Shown: positions 21,971 through 34,800, counted from the first letter of the stretch. The stretch: 64,000 bases of DNA from Fallopia convolvulus (GCA_964016875.1 OZ024736.1:42502707-42566706); one strand, 5' to 3'. A program made the numbers and translations. The notes: generated from the letters alone by a model not told the origin.

Positions 21971-22580
21971 TCACGGTATGCCTATGATAGGGAGCACCGG
22001 AAGGTAATCGCTCGTAGGTGGCAATCCATACTCCGGAGGAACAGGAAGATCAACGGTCTTCGATGACCCCAACTGGGCCCCACACCTTCCAGACTTCATC
22101 AGAGTGGAGCAGGCGCTAGCAAACTTTAAGGTGGGGCTTGTGGTGTAAGTGTTGGCCTGAGACGAGACGAGGTTAGAGACCATGTTCTTTTGCAACGCGT
22201 AGAGTTGCCTTGGACCGCCTAGGAGCCCGGCTTGACAGCTGGCCAGGGAGCCATGGTTCGGTGGCAGCTTCGACTCGAAGGAGCCGTCTCTTTTGGTTAT
22301 GGTCATGGTTAGAGGCTTCTTCATCTCGTCACAGGCAACCAGAACTCTGATGCCTATATATGCACAAATTACTTATGTTTAGCAAGATGCTTAACAAAAC
22401 GTTACATTTTCTAAAAAGTTTTTGAAGCAAACTAAACGAACCTGTGTAGTCATAAGTGGGAGCGCAATCGACGCAGAAGACGGAGCCCTTGAGAGAGTAG
22501 GAGGGAGCCACCTTCTCCGCGGTTGAAGAAGGTAACGCCGTGGCTAAGGCAAGTGCTAGAGTGAGGAAGCGGAGCGCCAT
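21971..22580 (-). CDS. Secreted pollen Ole e 1-like protein
   Basis: Two exons (22580-22442, 22353-21971) join in frame to 173 residues. Residues 1-21 form a signal peptide (MALRFLTLALALATALPSST). The mature part holds six Cys in the order expected for Ole e 1/extensin-like domains: VFCVDC, VACDE, LASCQAG, FASACS and SGRCG. The stretch SLKGSVFCVDCAPTYDYTGI matches the beginning of the domain, and the Pro-rich end PVPPEYGLPPTSDYLPVLP is usual for this group. Such proteins are secreted and found in cell walls, including pollen tubes and growing root tissue; the molecular role is poorly known. The first ATG is used. A TATA-like motif lies about 65 bases upstream. Confidence 0.9.
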
Positions 22581-22644
22581 TGTTGGTTTGGACTAGGAGG
22601 ACGTACTGAAATGTGGATGTGTTAAGAATACAAAGGAGTGAAGC

Positions 22645-22655
22645 ATATTAAATAG
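22645..22655 (-). promoter_or_regulatory. TATA-like motif of the Ole e 1-like gene
   Basis: Minus-strand ctatttaatat lies 65-75 bases upstream of the ATG. It is a weak TATA variant and the best candidate nearby. Confidence 0.35.
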
Positions 22656-22659
22656 AAGA

Positions 22660-24829
22660 GGGCAGTGGAAGTGTATAGACTAGAAAGCAGAAAGAAGAGG
22701 GAAAGGGTAATGAATAGAGGAGACCCAGTGTCTGACAATGGTGGTTGGGCAGCACTGCAACAGTAGCAAGTTTAAATACTCTCTTACAACTCACACATGA
22801 CATTCATTTTGAAAGTTTTGAATGCTTCAACAGAATAGGGATATGTTGAAATACGTACTTCAAGTCCTGACTTAATCTGTCCTTCAAATTCAAATATATG
22901 ATTTTGCTTAGATTAGCATCACATTATAGTAAGACCAATTTTATGATCCAGAGGGGAGGACTTGACTTTTAAAAAGGAATGAACGAAAATGATGGTGACT
23001 CTGTTTCGGTTCATTTTCAGATTTGGGTCATGCAAGGTTGCACATAAATTGATATATATGGTCATATACTCATAAATTTGTTGAATTGGGTTCTTTCTAT
23101 ATATTGCAGTCAACTCAAGTCAGATTGAATTCATGATTTTGTAGATATAGTTTAGGCCTTAGGGTGTATGTTAAGGAGGCAGATGGGGCTATAGCTGATT
23201 GTATGCCATAGTGCTACGTACTTTTTACATGGCAATGGGTAGATGAAAGCCATAGTAATGAAGTTACCTGCATTTCCAGCCAAAGCAATCCATTTATATA
23301 TTACATTTATTCTTGTGGTAGACCTTGTATTATCATAAGCGGTGGTAAGAGCTCAGCAATTTAATATGGTTGCTAGCTAACTTGCTGGCTCCTTGTTTGA
23401 CAAGGTACCACAAGATTTAACAAAGTCCAGGAAAATCCCAATTACTTTGGGCAAAAGGCAAGTGTACGTTCCTCATCCATACAACTTCAAATAGCTAATC
23501 GTGTCTGCTCCACTATATATTACAAAGTATCATATATTTTTTTGGTGAAGGGTACAACTGATCGAAAACTTTTGGGTACTGTCCTTAAAAATTTTACCCG
23601 ATTGACTAGATGTATGAAGGCTTATAAAGTATTATTTACATATACATACCAGAAATTCTTCATCTAGACGTACCCAAAAATAGCAAAGGGAAGATACAAG
23701 CATGAAGTGTGAGACCCATGTACGTAAAGAGATGGATCAGGTTTGTAGATCAAGGCTATTAGTGATATATAGTGTTTACGGACTACGGAGTACTAAACTT
23801 TTCTTGGTAAATTAATTACAATTTTTTTATAACGTTATTAATGTGCCCTTAGAGTATATATTATAAGCATCTTTAAATAGGAAGATTTGATTAAATTTTA
23901 TTATTTTTAAGGTTTTATATAGGTTTTATTATTTATTTTTTAAGATTTAGTTTCTAAATCAGGTATTTTTATTAGGATATATTATTAAAAATTGAATTAA
24001 TTGATATGAAGAGTAAGGGATGAAAAGTTCAATAAAAATGATGAGTTTAGCATTATAATATATCGACACTTGGCATATATTTGCAAAAATGGAGGTCACC
24101 GTCCAAGATTCAAATCCTAATTAATAGCGAACGTACTCGATCATGCCAAAACATGGCGATTCCTAATGTTGGATTGATTTTCATGCACAAGTATAACTTG
24201 ACGATCGATGGAAACACCCAAACATATCGGTTTCTATCCAGAAACTACCATGCATCTTAAATAATTTGAGCAACCACATTTCAATCTCTTTACACTACCG
24301 CCAAATTCATATTCTTTTTTACGAGAAAAGAAATTTGACATTGATTGAGCGCCCATAATTCGAATGTTAGATGATAGAAGAGATGATCGAATCGTTAAAA
24401 CAAAGGAGAAATCAAGAAGCTAGACATGACGCACTTAAGCTCAAAACTTACATCACGACATAATAACATTGGTGAAATCACACACCCTATCTACATACCG
24501 AAATCTTCTCACAATAACGCACTAAGTTAAGCAAAACAATTTCGCTAGTGTACAAATAACGTGCTCAATGAACCTAAATTATATAAAAATCCAAGAGGCC
24601 AAGTAAAGCTGGCCTCCAACGATTTCAATACAATCAACGTGCATATCTCACATGAATGACGACTACCTTGCGTAGTTAGCGCGTTGAGTGACAACAAGAG
24701 GAGATCGCAGGCTAAAATGACTCCAACCAGTGATGATGTTGCATACCAAACTCACCGACTTATGATACAAATCACATCAACCACATCGATCGTCCACCAA
24801 TAAAAAAGCAACACCAAACATGTTTGCTC
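22660..24829. other. Long AT-rich spacer, no gene seen
   Basis: I see no coding exon, RNA gene or clear element in this 2.2 kb. Open frames are short and lack motifs. From about 24,350 onward the composition becomes more even, and the DNA may already belong to the retroelement remnant that follows. Confidence 0.3.
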
Positions 24830-25378
24830 GCTCGTCCCACATCGGAAAATCTCAAATCTCCAATTAGAATTCATCTTCCACCAATGGTAACTCAACACAT
24901 CGCACGCCTCACTTTCCACCAATCAATGGTTGACACCTCGAGCATCAACAAGTCTCTCCCACATCGAGAAAGCTCAACGTTTGATCCTCATCAATACCTA
25001 TAAATAGATGAAGATGGTGAAAGTTATAAGGGTTGAAAAATATCTCTAGTTCAAAATAACTTATTGTTAATTGAAACTCGACGTGTTGAAACATTCTGAA
25101 AAATCTTGCTAGTTTCGAAAGAGAATCCTAAAAGGTTCTCATTCGATCTCTACATGTGAGAAAGAAACACTTAGAAAACTTGTAAAAGCAAAGTAGTCTA
25201 AAGTAAGAGAAAGAACAAGCACAATATGAACGCAAATAATCAAACTTTAAAACCTCTTTTAAAAGCATGCATAAATCGTTCTTACGTGCAAAATAAAGGG
25301 TGTACATTTACATGCTTGTGTTCTATTAATTTAAGATCTCATTTCTAGTTAACACTTTTTTATTTCGGGTTTCAACAA
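24830..25378 (+). mobile_element. LTR remnant A, with USE-like motif and TATA
   Basis: This stretch is homologous, in opposite orientation, to 26,292-26,840. Shared words include 'tcccacatcg', 'cctataaata', 'gaaaaa.atctcta.tt', 'cgtgttgaaaca' and an end in 'tttcaaca'. A 'ctcccacatcg' at 24,957 is followed about 35 bases later by ctataaatag, which looks like a promoter, and a second gtcccacatcgg lies at 24,834. An end in CA and an internal promoter fit an LTR. The left limit is uncertain. Confidence 0.55.
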
Positions 25379-25383
25379 AATAT

Positions 25384-26060
25384 ACTACTAAGATACGCCG
25401 GTCCAGGAAGCATCCATAGAAACCATGAAGAGTATATCAGATTACTACCCAACAAATTTTGTTATCATTGAAAGAAAGATGTGGGCTTAGCACGTGTTTT
25501 AAATTGTTAGATCTTCCTTTCTTGAACTTTGTATAAAAGGCTTCATATGCTTGTAAAACATTCATTCAATACAATTCAAAGTGATTTTCCTCTCTTTCTC
25601 TCTTCTCTTAATTCAGTTTTTAAGCCAGTTCCTACCATAGCACATCAAACTTGATTGCCATTTCATCCAAGAAAAGCTTATGGGAGGATTAATCTTTGTT
25701 AGTCACATTTTCGATGTTGTTTAACCTGTAAATGCCTTAACTAACCTATGCCTGGTTATCGATTACATGATTTAAAGGCCAAATTAGGTATGTTAGACAC
25801 CATGCCTAATTTGAGGGGGGTGTTGAGATACACCAGTCCCAAGAAGCGTCTACAGAAGCCATGAGACTGCAAGTAAAGCAGATTGCAACTCAACAAATAT
25901 TTTTATACATTGAAAGAAAGATGTGTGCTTATCACATGTTTTACATTGTTAGATCTTCCTTTCCTGAACTTTGTATAAAAGTCTTCATATGCTTGTAAAA
26001 CATCAATTCAATAGAATTCAAAGTGATTTTCCTCTCTTTCTCCCATCTCTTATCAAATCA
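25384..26060 (+). mobile_element. Collapsed Ty1/Copia retrotransposon remnant
   Basis: Two direct copies of a 220-bp sequence (about 25,384-25,610 and 25,829-26,055) share 'ttgaaagaaagatgtg.gctta', 'ttgttagatcttcctttc', 'actttgtataaaag' and 'caaagtgattttcctctctt'. Just before the second copy stands a polypurine tract, tttgaggggggtgttgagat, in which the LTR starts with TGTTG. Preceding that is LKAKLGMLDTMPNLRG in one frame, the typical C-terminal end of a Copia polyprotein. About 220 bp of internal DNA remains; gag, protease, integrase and most of RT are gone. Confidence 0.75.
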
Positions 26061-26291
26061 ACATATACCAAACAAGGTTAATAGATTAAGAAACCGAAGT
26101 AATTTGGCAGCTAGACAAGCCCACAAGAGGAACTACAACAGAAAGGTGTTTTAGCAAGAAAAATTGTCCATGCTAAAAGCGGAGATTTCGTTGCTGAAGT
26201 TTCCTCACTGATGAAACCCGAAAAAAAACCAGCGCTAATATCGAGGAAAAAGATTATTGATTCGACAAAACAGACCCTTGTATTTATATAT

Positions 26292-26840
26292 GTTTGAAAC
26301 ACGAGATTATATATGTGTGATTACCCGAGATCTCTTTGCTGAGATTCGAGGTCTCTATCTAACGAGGTTCGAGACCTCTTTGATTACAACGAGATTGTAG
26401 CTAATGAACTGTTTGCGAGATATTTTCTATTACAAATTGAGAGTAGTTATCTACTCAAGGCTCGAGATCTTTTGAGGGCGGCTTGTAGCTTGTCTGCGAC
26501 CTTCTCACATGCGTGAGAGAGTTACATTTGAGTGACTTGAAGTCTTTTTATTGACCTTCTCTTGATCGTTGCTCGGTCTTTATGATTGTTTCAACACATC
26601 GATCTTCAACAAGCAAGATAGTTCTTAAATTAGAGATGTTTTTCGACTCTTGCAACATTCGAGCTTATTCCTTATTTATAGGAATTTGGGAAGTGGGGTT
26701 TTTACATTTATCCGATGTGGGACAAGTGAGTTGTTGCTATTTGATTTGTTGAAAGGGAGGCGACTAGTGATTGGTTAGAGAAGAGGTGGTCTTCGATTGG
26801 CCGAGCGGGCCGGTTGTGTCAACTTTTGAACATGCACATT
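26292..26840 (-). mobile_element. LTR remnant B, inverted relative to remnant A
   Basis: On the minus strand this reads gtcccacatcgg (26,713-26,724), then cctataaataagg about 35 bases on, then 'gtcgaaaaacatctctaat', 'cttgttgaagatcgatgtgt', and ends 'cgtgtttcaaaca'. It parallels remnant A at 24,830-25,378 in the same order. The pair is separated by the collapsed Copia element and unique DNA. No gag-pol was found nearby. Confidence 0.55.
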
Positions 26841-27106
26841 TTTCTCTCTTGCCGACTTAGAGCCACATTGTCGTTCGATTTTCTACCGTAGTAGGAAATT
26901 CGCAATGTTCGACCCTCAACTTTTCTACGACTTTGACTGCTTTGCTTCTCCACTTCCCGCCTTAATGGGAAGTGCACGATGTTTGGCCTTCAACCCTTAT
27001 CTAACTTGGATTGCTTTGCTTGTTCACTTCCCGCCTTAGTGGTAAGTGCATAATGTTTGGCCTTCATTCCTTCTCCGAATTTGATTACTTTGCTTATGCA
27101 CTTCAG
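26836..27106. repeat. Tandem repeat with 75-bp period
   Basis: Units begin at 26,911, 26,986 and 27,060 (partial), with a diverged unit before 26,911. Shared words are 'gactgctttgctt', 'cacttcccgcctta.tggg' and 'aagtgca.gatgtttggcc'. It directly adjoins LTR remnant B and may be part of the same retroelement. Confidence 0.65.
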
Positions 27107-27929
27107 TTTTTTGGATGGGTGCAGGAAAACTCTAGGCGCGACCTCGAACATTGTTCTCTTGGCTTTATCTTGCAATTTGCTCTTTCTGTCCGTACATCGT
27201 TATTTCCACGCACCATCACTCGCCAATTCGTCGAAAAAAGCTCGTCAAGGAAGGGTTTCAATGAGGAAAAGAATATTTTATTAGAGAAACCTTTTTGCGA
27301 TGACAATAATTTTTTTCGTTATTATAACTTTGCGACCATCATTTTTCTCGCCAAAAGGTATACAATTTCGTTACCAAATAAGATCAAGGATTAGACAATG
27401 GTCATTGAATATTATTATCGACCAAATAGTTTTTCTCGCTAATTCTTTCATTTCCTCGTTAAAAATGGATTTTTATTGAAATATTGTAAATAAAATATAT
27501 TTAAAATGATATCAGCAACAATTGTTATTCTCGAGAGAAGTACTTTTATCATGAAAATCATATTCATCGTTATTTATATCCTTTTTGCAAGAAAATATTG
27601 TCTTAGTACATGCACTTTTTAACGAAAAATTTATTTGTCTGTGTAGGAATTATATTTTTTATAGCTAAATATAGTTTTGGTGAGAAAGTTATTCATCACT
27701 ATTGCATGGCCTTTCATCATTGAATTATGTTTCATCGCTAGATGTAACCTTTTAGTGAGAAAAATGTATTATGGGCGATATAAGGAGATATGTTTTAGCA
27801 AGAAACATTGATAAAGATATTATAAAACCTACAAAATATCAAGAAAAATGAAAACTATAATTTTAATAAAAATAATTGTGATTCAATATTATATTAAAAA
27901 CTTGATAAAAAATAACATATAAGAATATA
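27107..27929. other. AT-rich DNA with repeated short words
   Basis: No gene was recognised. Variants of 'tttttctcgc', 'catcgttattt' and 'gcgagaaa' occur in both orientations between 27,270 and 27,780. This is the sort of sub-terminal repetition seen in CACTA-type or Helitron-like DNA, but no ends were found. Confidence 0.25.
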
Positions 27930-27938
27930 CTATATGTA

Positions 27939-28411
27939 CAATCCAGATTAGGTGCGAATGGGGGCACAAGTGCGAAATAAGAAAGAACAAAAGTCGTTGG
28001 ATGGAGAAAATTAAATCAAAGGCGCTGATTGTTTCACTTAAAAAGGAGACATAAATAAGGGTAAAAAATAAAATTAAAATTTTCAAAATCGATGAACAGT
28101 GTTATAAAAAAAACTCGATACACAATTAGTTAGTATTGATGAACAATTGTTCGATATTAATGAACAGTTGGCGAGTTTTGATGAACAAACTGGGCGTGTC
28201 TCATAAAAAGGCATTTTTCAAAAATACGGGAAAAATTCGTATGTGCTTTTTTTTTATTGAAAAATAAGCGAATAATACAGGAAAATTCGCATGTATTGCA
28301 TTTTATCCTTTTTAATGAATGTCTAATCAGGGACGTTGATTTTTCTGAAGGAATGAACGAGATTTATTCTTATTTCTCACATGGGCACCCATTCTCACGT
28401 GACTCTTTCTC
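27939..28411. mobile_element. MULE-like TIR element with 9-bp target duplication
   Basis: A perfect 9-bp direct repeat, ctatatgta, lies at 27,930-27,938 and 28,412-28,420. The first and last 40 bases are inverted repeats; aligned words are gcgaatggg..gcacaagtgc and gagaatgggtgcccatgtga, followed by gaaataagaa in both. The interior (28,080-28,200) has repeated 'gatgaaca.ttg' words similar to the array in the 5,011-6,045 element. There is no ORF of note. Confidence 0.75.
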
Positions 28412-28420
28412 CTATATGTA

Positions 28421-29439
28421 TATCTATCATAACCAGTAATTGTACTAATAAATGAAAACTAAATTCCAAATTAGAAATGCGCTAAAAGTCTTTAACTACA
28501 AGTGGTTGGTTGTTGAAGTTTGCTATAAACTCTTCACCTTCTCGTCCAATGTATTGATCTACGTATTTTGAGCTTTGATCTTATCTTCCATGGCTTTGTT
28601 TTTCTTATGCATTTTATGTAATGATGATTAAAAATGCTTAGCTGATGTAGGTAGATGTCCTAATAAATGACAATCACCAAACCAAAACCAAGCTTATTTT
28701 TTAGACATGCACATACATCATGACAATCCACAAAAGCTAAACAACTAAGTTCATGATTAGACAAATATATCGACCATAAAGCTCTAAAATACAGAAGAAA
28801 ACAAGCAAACTCCAACAAAAGCAAAAATTCAGTTTGTGTTTAGAAACACTAGGTCATGAGATAGAGCTACAAAATCAGAGCGCACATTTCAGCAAGATGA
28901 CAGTGATCAAACCCAACAAACACTAAGATGATAGTAAGCAAGATGATAGAATTAAGGTGAACATATTTCTATTGGGAAGATGCAACAAATATTAAATTAC
29001 AAAACTGCTAAATGCTCACTAACTAAGCTGAATGCTCATGAGATCGGCTGAATGCTCAATAACTTAGGCACTCTAAACAACAACTAGGCACTATAAATAA
29101 TACAAGGTGAATGCTTAGTATTGTGATCTATTATAGTAGTTGCAAACATAAACTAGTGTTAAATTATCTATTTTTCATTAATTTGTTTTTATTTTAAGTC
29201 ATATTTTGCAACTTTGCAATACATACAATAACTAGGCACTCTAATCAACAAGTAGACAATCTAAACGGAACATACAACAATTGCAAAGAACAACTAGTAT
29301 TAAATTACATATATTTCATTAATTTGTTGTCATTTTAGATCATATTTTGTAGTTTAGCGGTACATACAACAACTAAGAGCTCTAAACACATTATGTTTCC
29401 CATTTCAAGAGTATCAATAGAGAGAAAACTAAAGCTAAT
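28421..29439. other. Spacer with short dispersed repeats
   Basis: No gene. From 29,000 to 29,400 the words 'aactaggcactctaaac' and 'gctgaatgctca' recur several times. The end of this region probably merges into the LTR-like remnant beyond 29,440. Confidence 0.3.
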
Positions 29440-30533
29440 GACATTTGCGTCAACATCCGCTCCACTACTCGGCTAAGGATCTATCACAGTTCCTACCTGA
29501 AACTGAAAAAGTAGGTCCCCGAAGGGTCAACTGTAATTCTAATCCAAGCTAGAAAAAACACCATGCATATAAAATGTTTTTAAACAAGTAATGTAGAATT
29601 CTAGCAACCAATAGAACACATTTTATGCATACACCATTAATCTTAAATACATTTTATGTAAATAAATCACACACGTACACACATACACACAATATCAAAC
29701 AGACAATATTCACCCCACCGCCTCCACCTTGGTCAGCATCCCTTCCTTTCACAATCACTTCCAAGTATAATCACTTCTTGTCACCATCACTTCCCGTGCT
29801 ATCACAATCACAAATACAATCGCAATCACAATTGCAAACACAATCACCATCTCCAAACACAATCACAACAATAATCATAATCACAGTTGAAATCACAATT
29901 ACAGTTACAAATACAATTACTATCAATGATTGCAATCACAATCAATATTACTGTTTTCCTCAAGCACACACTAACATTAAAAATAAAATTAATATACAAA
30001 AGAACTAATTTTTAAAACAATTCTACACACATGACACCTAATAAAATAAGAATTAAATTGAACCAAGCAAGTCGCAGAACGACTTACCTCAAAGATGAAA
30101 ACTTGCAGCAAGCAAACAACTTGAATAAACCGGGTGGCGCAAAATCCAAGATAATGGTAACGCAAAGCATTTAAAAAGATGAGTCTTACAAAAAGTGATT
30201 CAGCGAAACCCAAACATACGTCCACTTATTAACTCCAACAACTTCTTAACAAATTCAAACTTAAGATCAACTTAGACTAATCAACTTAAACGACATAAAC
30301 CACGTGAGTTACCAAGCCGATCTCGATTTAGTTCTGACCCCGATTGACCAATTTAATCAAAATTAAGCCTAAACACACTACATTAATGGTTATAAAAATA
30401 ACAATTAGATGATATCTTCTTCTCAATACAATACAACTTGCAATAAAAAATATCTATCTTGTTTAAGAAACCCTTCCAAAAACTCACTTGATAGAATAGA
30501 TCACATCCTTAACTAACATAACAAATTAACACA
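29440..30533. mobile_element. Degenerate relative of the 32,303-33,983 solo LTR
   Basis: Positions about 29,470-29,560 share 'ttcctacctgaaactgaaaa', 'gtccccgaagggtca' and 'ccaagctagaaa' with 32,690-32,770 inside the solo LTR, in the same order and orientation. The remainder is diverged, with a CA-rich simple-sequence stretch (cacaatcacaat words, 29,800-29,950). Ends were not found. The LTR assignment rests on the single homologous block. Confidence 0.4.
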
Positions 30534-31377
30534 TATAACTAATGGGGAGGTTCCGGTAGAAAGCTAATTGTGATAGAAAGTGCGTGTGAATTTGAGGCGT
30601 TGGATTAAAGTGAATTGATGGTGAGATTTGAGGATGCAAAATAGTTAAAATATGGTGAATATTACTAGATTAAATGTCATTTGCCTAAAAAAACTCACAT
30701 CCCTTAAAAATAGCAAACAAACCATTTAAAAAAATTAAAAAGGAAGGCATTAATATTAACCAAATCAAATCACGGTACAAATTTGAAATCTCATGATTCT
30801 CTCTCCTATTTTTAAAATAAAAACAAATCAAATTTTTTTATATTGATTCTATCCTTTTTTTTAAAACTAATTGATATTGACGTAATTTTGTATCTCTATT
30901 CTCGTAACATTTTAGATGATCGAATATCAAAATGATGAACAATGAATATACATTCTCCCAGACTGTCGAGTGAATACCAATGTCATAACTAATGAATATG
31001 TACTTGTGTTACGATGAATATGATTAAGATAAATAGTTGTATATAATATCGACATAATTATTTTATCTTCATTATTGCATTCTGCCAAATGAATACCAAT
31101 GTAATACACAAAGTACATATTCAATGAATATTGCTATATAAAATTGTGAATATATTCATAACCAATGAATATGTACTTGTGTTACGATGAATATGATCAT
31201 TAGTAATTATATAATTTTATTATAATTTGGACAATCATATCAACTTCAATGAATATTGCTATATAAAATTATGAATATAAATTTACAATATACTACATAC
31301 ATATATAATTTGAATCAAAAAGCTACATAAAGATCACAATTGATGATAAGAATATCACCAACTAATACAATGAATAT

Positions 31378-31807
31378 TGATACGGAGCCGGTGTGGATCA
31401 TATCGAACCCTTGTTGGTCAAGGGGGTTGAGCCTAACCCGATGTGGATTCCGACTCGGGATAATCGTGGTTGGTTGCCACGGAAAGCAAAGAGCAAACAA
31501 AGCAAATTAGGGCAAACTATTTCTTGCATAAATTATGAAGATGACACCAAGAGTATTTATACCTAAGCCCTAACGGTTCAAAAAAAGCGTCACGGGAAAG
31601 AACCGTAAAGAAAATCCGAGAAGAGAGCAAAGCTCTAGTTTATAAAAATTACATAAATTGAATATTATGCTGAAATATATAAATAACTAAATAACTATTC
31701 TAAAACTATAAATTACTAACGTAAAATCATATAAAAACTAGTCTTCATATCGCTTTGGGCGACGACGAACTCGGGATGGCCTTGCACTTGTTAATTCTCC
31801 CGTATCA
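31378..31807 (-). repeat. 3' LTR of the Gypsy element
   Basis: A 430-bp copy, bounded by tgatacgg and cgtatca. It contains a TATA-like ggtataaatac (minus strand, about 31,552-31,563). The polyprotein reading frame runs through the purine tract into this LTR and stops at 31,738. Confidence 0.9.
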
Positions 31808-34800
31808 TTCTCTCCCCCGTTGAGCATCGGCTTGTCCTCAAGCCGTAAATCAGGAAAAGAACGAGAGATGAGCTCAACGGGCTCCCAGGTGACCGCCACA
31901 AGCGCTCCGTCGGACCACTCAATCAGCCACTCAACACGCGGAATGCCATCTACGATCACTTCGCGTTCCGCGGTGGCGCGCACGGGACGAGACAACGGCC
32001 GATCATACAAAAATTCCGTTGGCAAGGAGGCCGGTGTTATAGGCGATCCGTCCGGAATGAACGGCCTAAGCAAGGAGACGTGGAATACATTATGGATCCG
32101 AGCTGTAGCAGGCAATTCCAATCGATATGCAACGGGCCCAATGTGCTCCAATAAATTCCCGACCCAACAAATATTGGCGCCATTTCTGAACTGCGGACAC
32201 AATAGCAAAAAGTTCCTTGTGATATGCGGAAGACCCGCGCCTGCGGATGCCCAACTTCTTACTGAAAAACGAGAGGGGCCGCTCGTCTTGCAGCAGAACG
32301 GCTGTAACACCCCGACTTCCGTCGAGGCGCTACTAAGGAATAATAGACCTTACAAGGTACTATTAATTAGGTTGACAACTACACTGTAGGACCTTACAAC
32401 TCGGGCACGACGAGGAAAACAGAATAAAACATCCAACCTTTATTTAATGAAAACTTAGAAAACGTAATAATGCATGAATCCTCAAAATCATAAATATTCA
32501 AATACGTCACTACGCCTACTGAAATTGAACTATTCGAACAAAATTATAATAAACGAAACTCAATACCAAACTCCGTCTAAGCAAATATTAAAATCAACAT
32601 TCTAAATTATTATAATTAATTAGTAAAAACCAATCCCACTATGACACGCGCTCTTCACCGCTCCGGCCCGCCATCTTGCCTCGGTTCCTGCACGGCTCCC
32701 TGATTCATACCTGGAACTGAAAAAAGTTCCCCGAAGGGTCAGCGTCTAATCTACCAAGCTAGAAAGAATAGATAACCCAATAGATAACCCAAAGCCAAAC
32801 TATCCGATTCAACTTGTTAATATTTAGCGTTACCTAAACTAGATGTACTTGAGCCCGAACTAAAACGTACTAACAATCTGATCACAATAATAAACTACTA
32901 AGAATCTTGTTAAGTCCCTTGAACAACCTAACTCGAAAGATCGTCAAATTAGCTATCTAGTATTACTATATCCTAACCACCCATCTAAGCTACTAATTAA
33001 GTCCATTGATTACCTCCTCTAGCTAATATTCTTGACCCTACAACAACACAACCAAACACGACCGTTTCCTACAACCGACCCTAGCCACTGGATCAAAATA
33101 ACAATTAGCTACTAAATTAGTTTGTAAAAACACAAACCCACCTAATTACTACCAACATAATGATCGTATACCCGAGTCCTTCAAGGCCAACAAGAACAAA
33201 CGCCTTCCTTTCCCAACAACTTGATCGAACAACTAGCACAACCCTTTTAACCTGCACAACCAGGGCTTAACCCACTTTGTAGACTAAGACTCTCGACGAG
33301 ACGGTACCCATCAAAGAAAAAAAACAGCGAAGGAGGTGAGAATTACCAGTGACGACAACGGCAAAAGGTTGGGCGGTGATTGGGGACGGACGGACTAACG
33401 AACCCGAAACAGAGGAGGTTCGCCAAGGAAATCCATGAGATCAACGAGCTTGCTAATAGAGGACATCAACCTTGTTCCTTGGATGCGAAAGGTAAGCGAA
33501 CCGGCCAGCGATCGAACCATAGAAGGATGGTGGTTGCGGGGCGGTGCAACAAAAACGATCGGAAATCGGCGGCGAGCAACGATGTTGATCCGAGTGCAAG
33601 AGAGGTTAACGAGAAGGGTGACGGAGAGTTGAAAGGCAGGAAAGAAAGTAGAATAACGGCTGGAAGAAATTTACACGTTACTAATTAACTAGGTTAAGGG
33701 CTTTAGTATAGCTAATTTAGGATAAACTAATATAATATTAGGTGATCACAAGGACTCTAAAGTCCGTTTCTTGTTTAAATTATGTGTTCGGTCACTTAAG
33801 AGTATTTTATTAAAACATGTCAAGTTTACTAAGTAATCATTCCAATTGTTTGCTGGGTAAGCAATCCCGATTTCCAGTTTTGAAGAACAAAAATCGACCT
33901 AGGTATTACATACTACCCCTCTTAAAGAAAGTTTCGTTCCGAAACTTTTATAGCGACGGAAAAAAATATTTCGAGGTTTTACAACGGCTCCGACGCCTTC
34001 ATCATAAGCGTCTGTCTCTACTACAAATGATTTGGAGAAATCGGGTAGCTGAAGTATAGGCGGTTGCATCATGGCTGATTTTAATTTCTGAAATGCATCC
34101 TCAGCAGACGCGGACCACTCGAATTTGTCCTTTTGGAGCAAATCAGTTAACGGAGCTGCCAGCAAGGCATAATTACGAACAAACTTTCGGTAGTAACCTG
34201 TCAAGCCCAAGAAACCACGCAGTTGCTTCACCGATTTGGGCGAAGGCCATTCGGCCATGGCTGACAATTTAGTGGGGTCGGCAATCAGCTGTCCCGCCGT
34301 GACAATATGCCCAAGATATTCAACCTGAGAGGTGCCGAAGGAGCATTTCGAACCTTTGACATAAAAATGATTATCCTGGAGGATCTGCAAAACGGTGTCA
34401 AGATTCGAAGCATGAGCTGAAACGGAAGGACTGTAAATCAGAATATCATCAAAAAACACGATGACGAATTTGCGCAGATATGGGACAAATATACTGTTCA
34501 TAGCAGCCTGAAATGTCGATGGGGCGTTAGTCAGCCCAAATGGCATAACCAAGAACTCGAAATGCCCATCATGTGTTCTGAAAGCAGTTTTATAAATATC
34601 GGACGAGTGCATCCGAATCTGATGATAACCAGAGCGGAGATCAAGCTTAGTGAAAATAACTGCATTCCCCAATTCATCAAATAATTCATCAGTAGTGGGG
34701 ATAGGAAAATTATCTGCGACGGTGATGCTATTCAGAGCACGGTAATCGATGCAAAAGCGGAAACTACCGTCTTTCTTTTTCACGAGGAGAGCCGGAGATG

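Noticed and set aside
24834..25000. U-snRNA gene suggested by USE-like and TATA-like motifs
   Set aside because: No snRNA-like sequence follows the TATA, and the same motif pair recurs in an inverted homologous LTR remnant.
29625..30008. 127-codon ORF with QSQIQSQSQLQ-type repeats
   Set aside because: It is the translation of a cacaatcacaat simple-sequence stretch.
33380..33688. 102-codon ORF within the solo LTR
   Set aside because: No recognisable domain; it lies in an LTR, where chance ORFs of this size occur in GC-richer parts.
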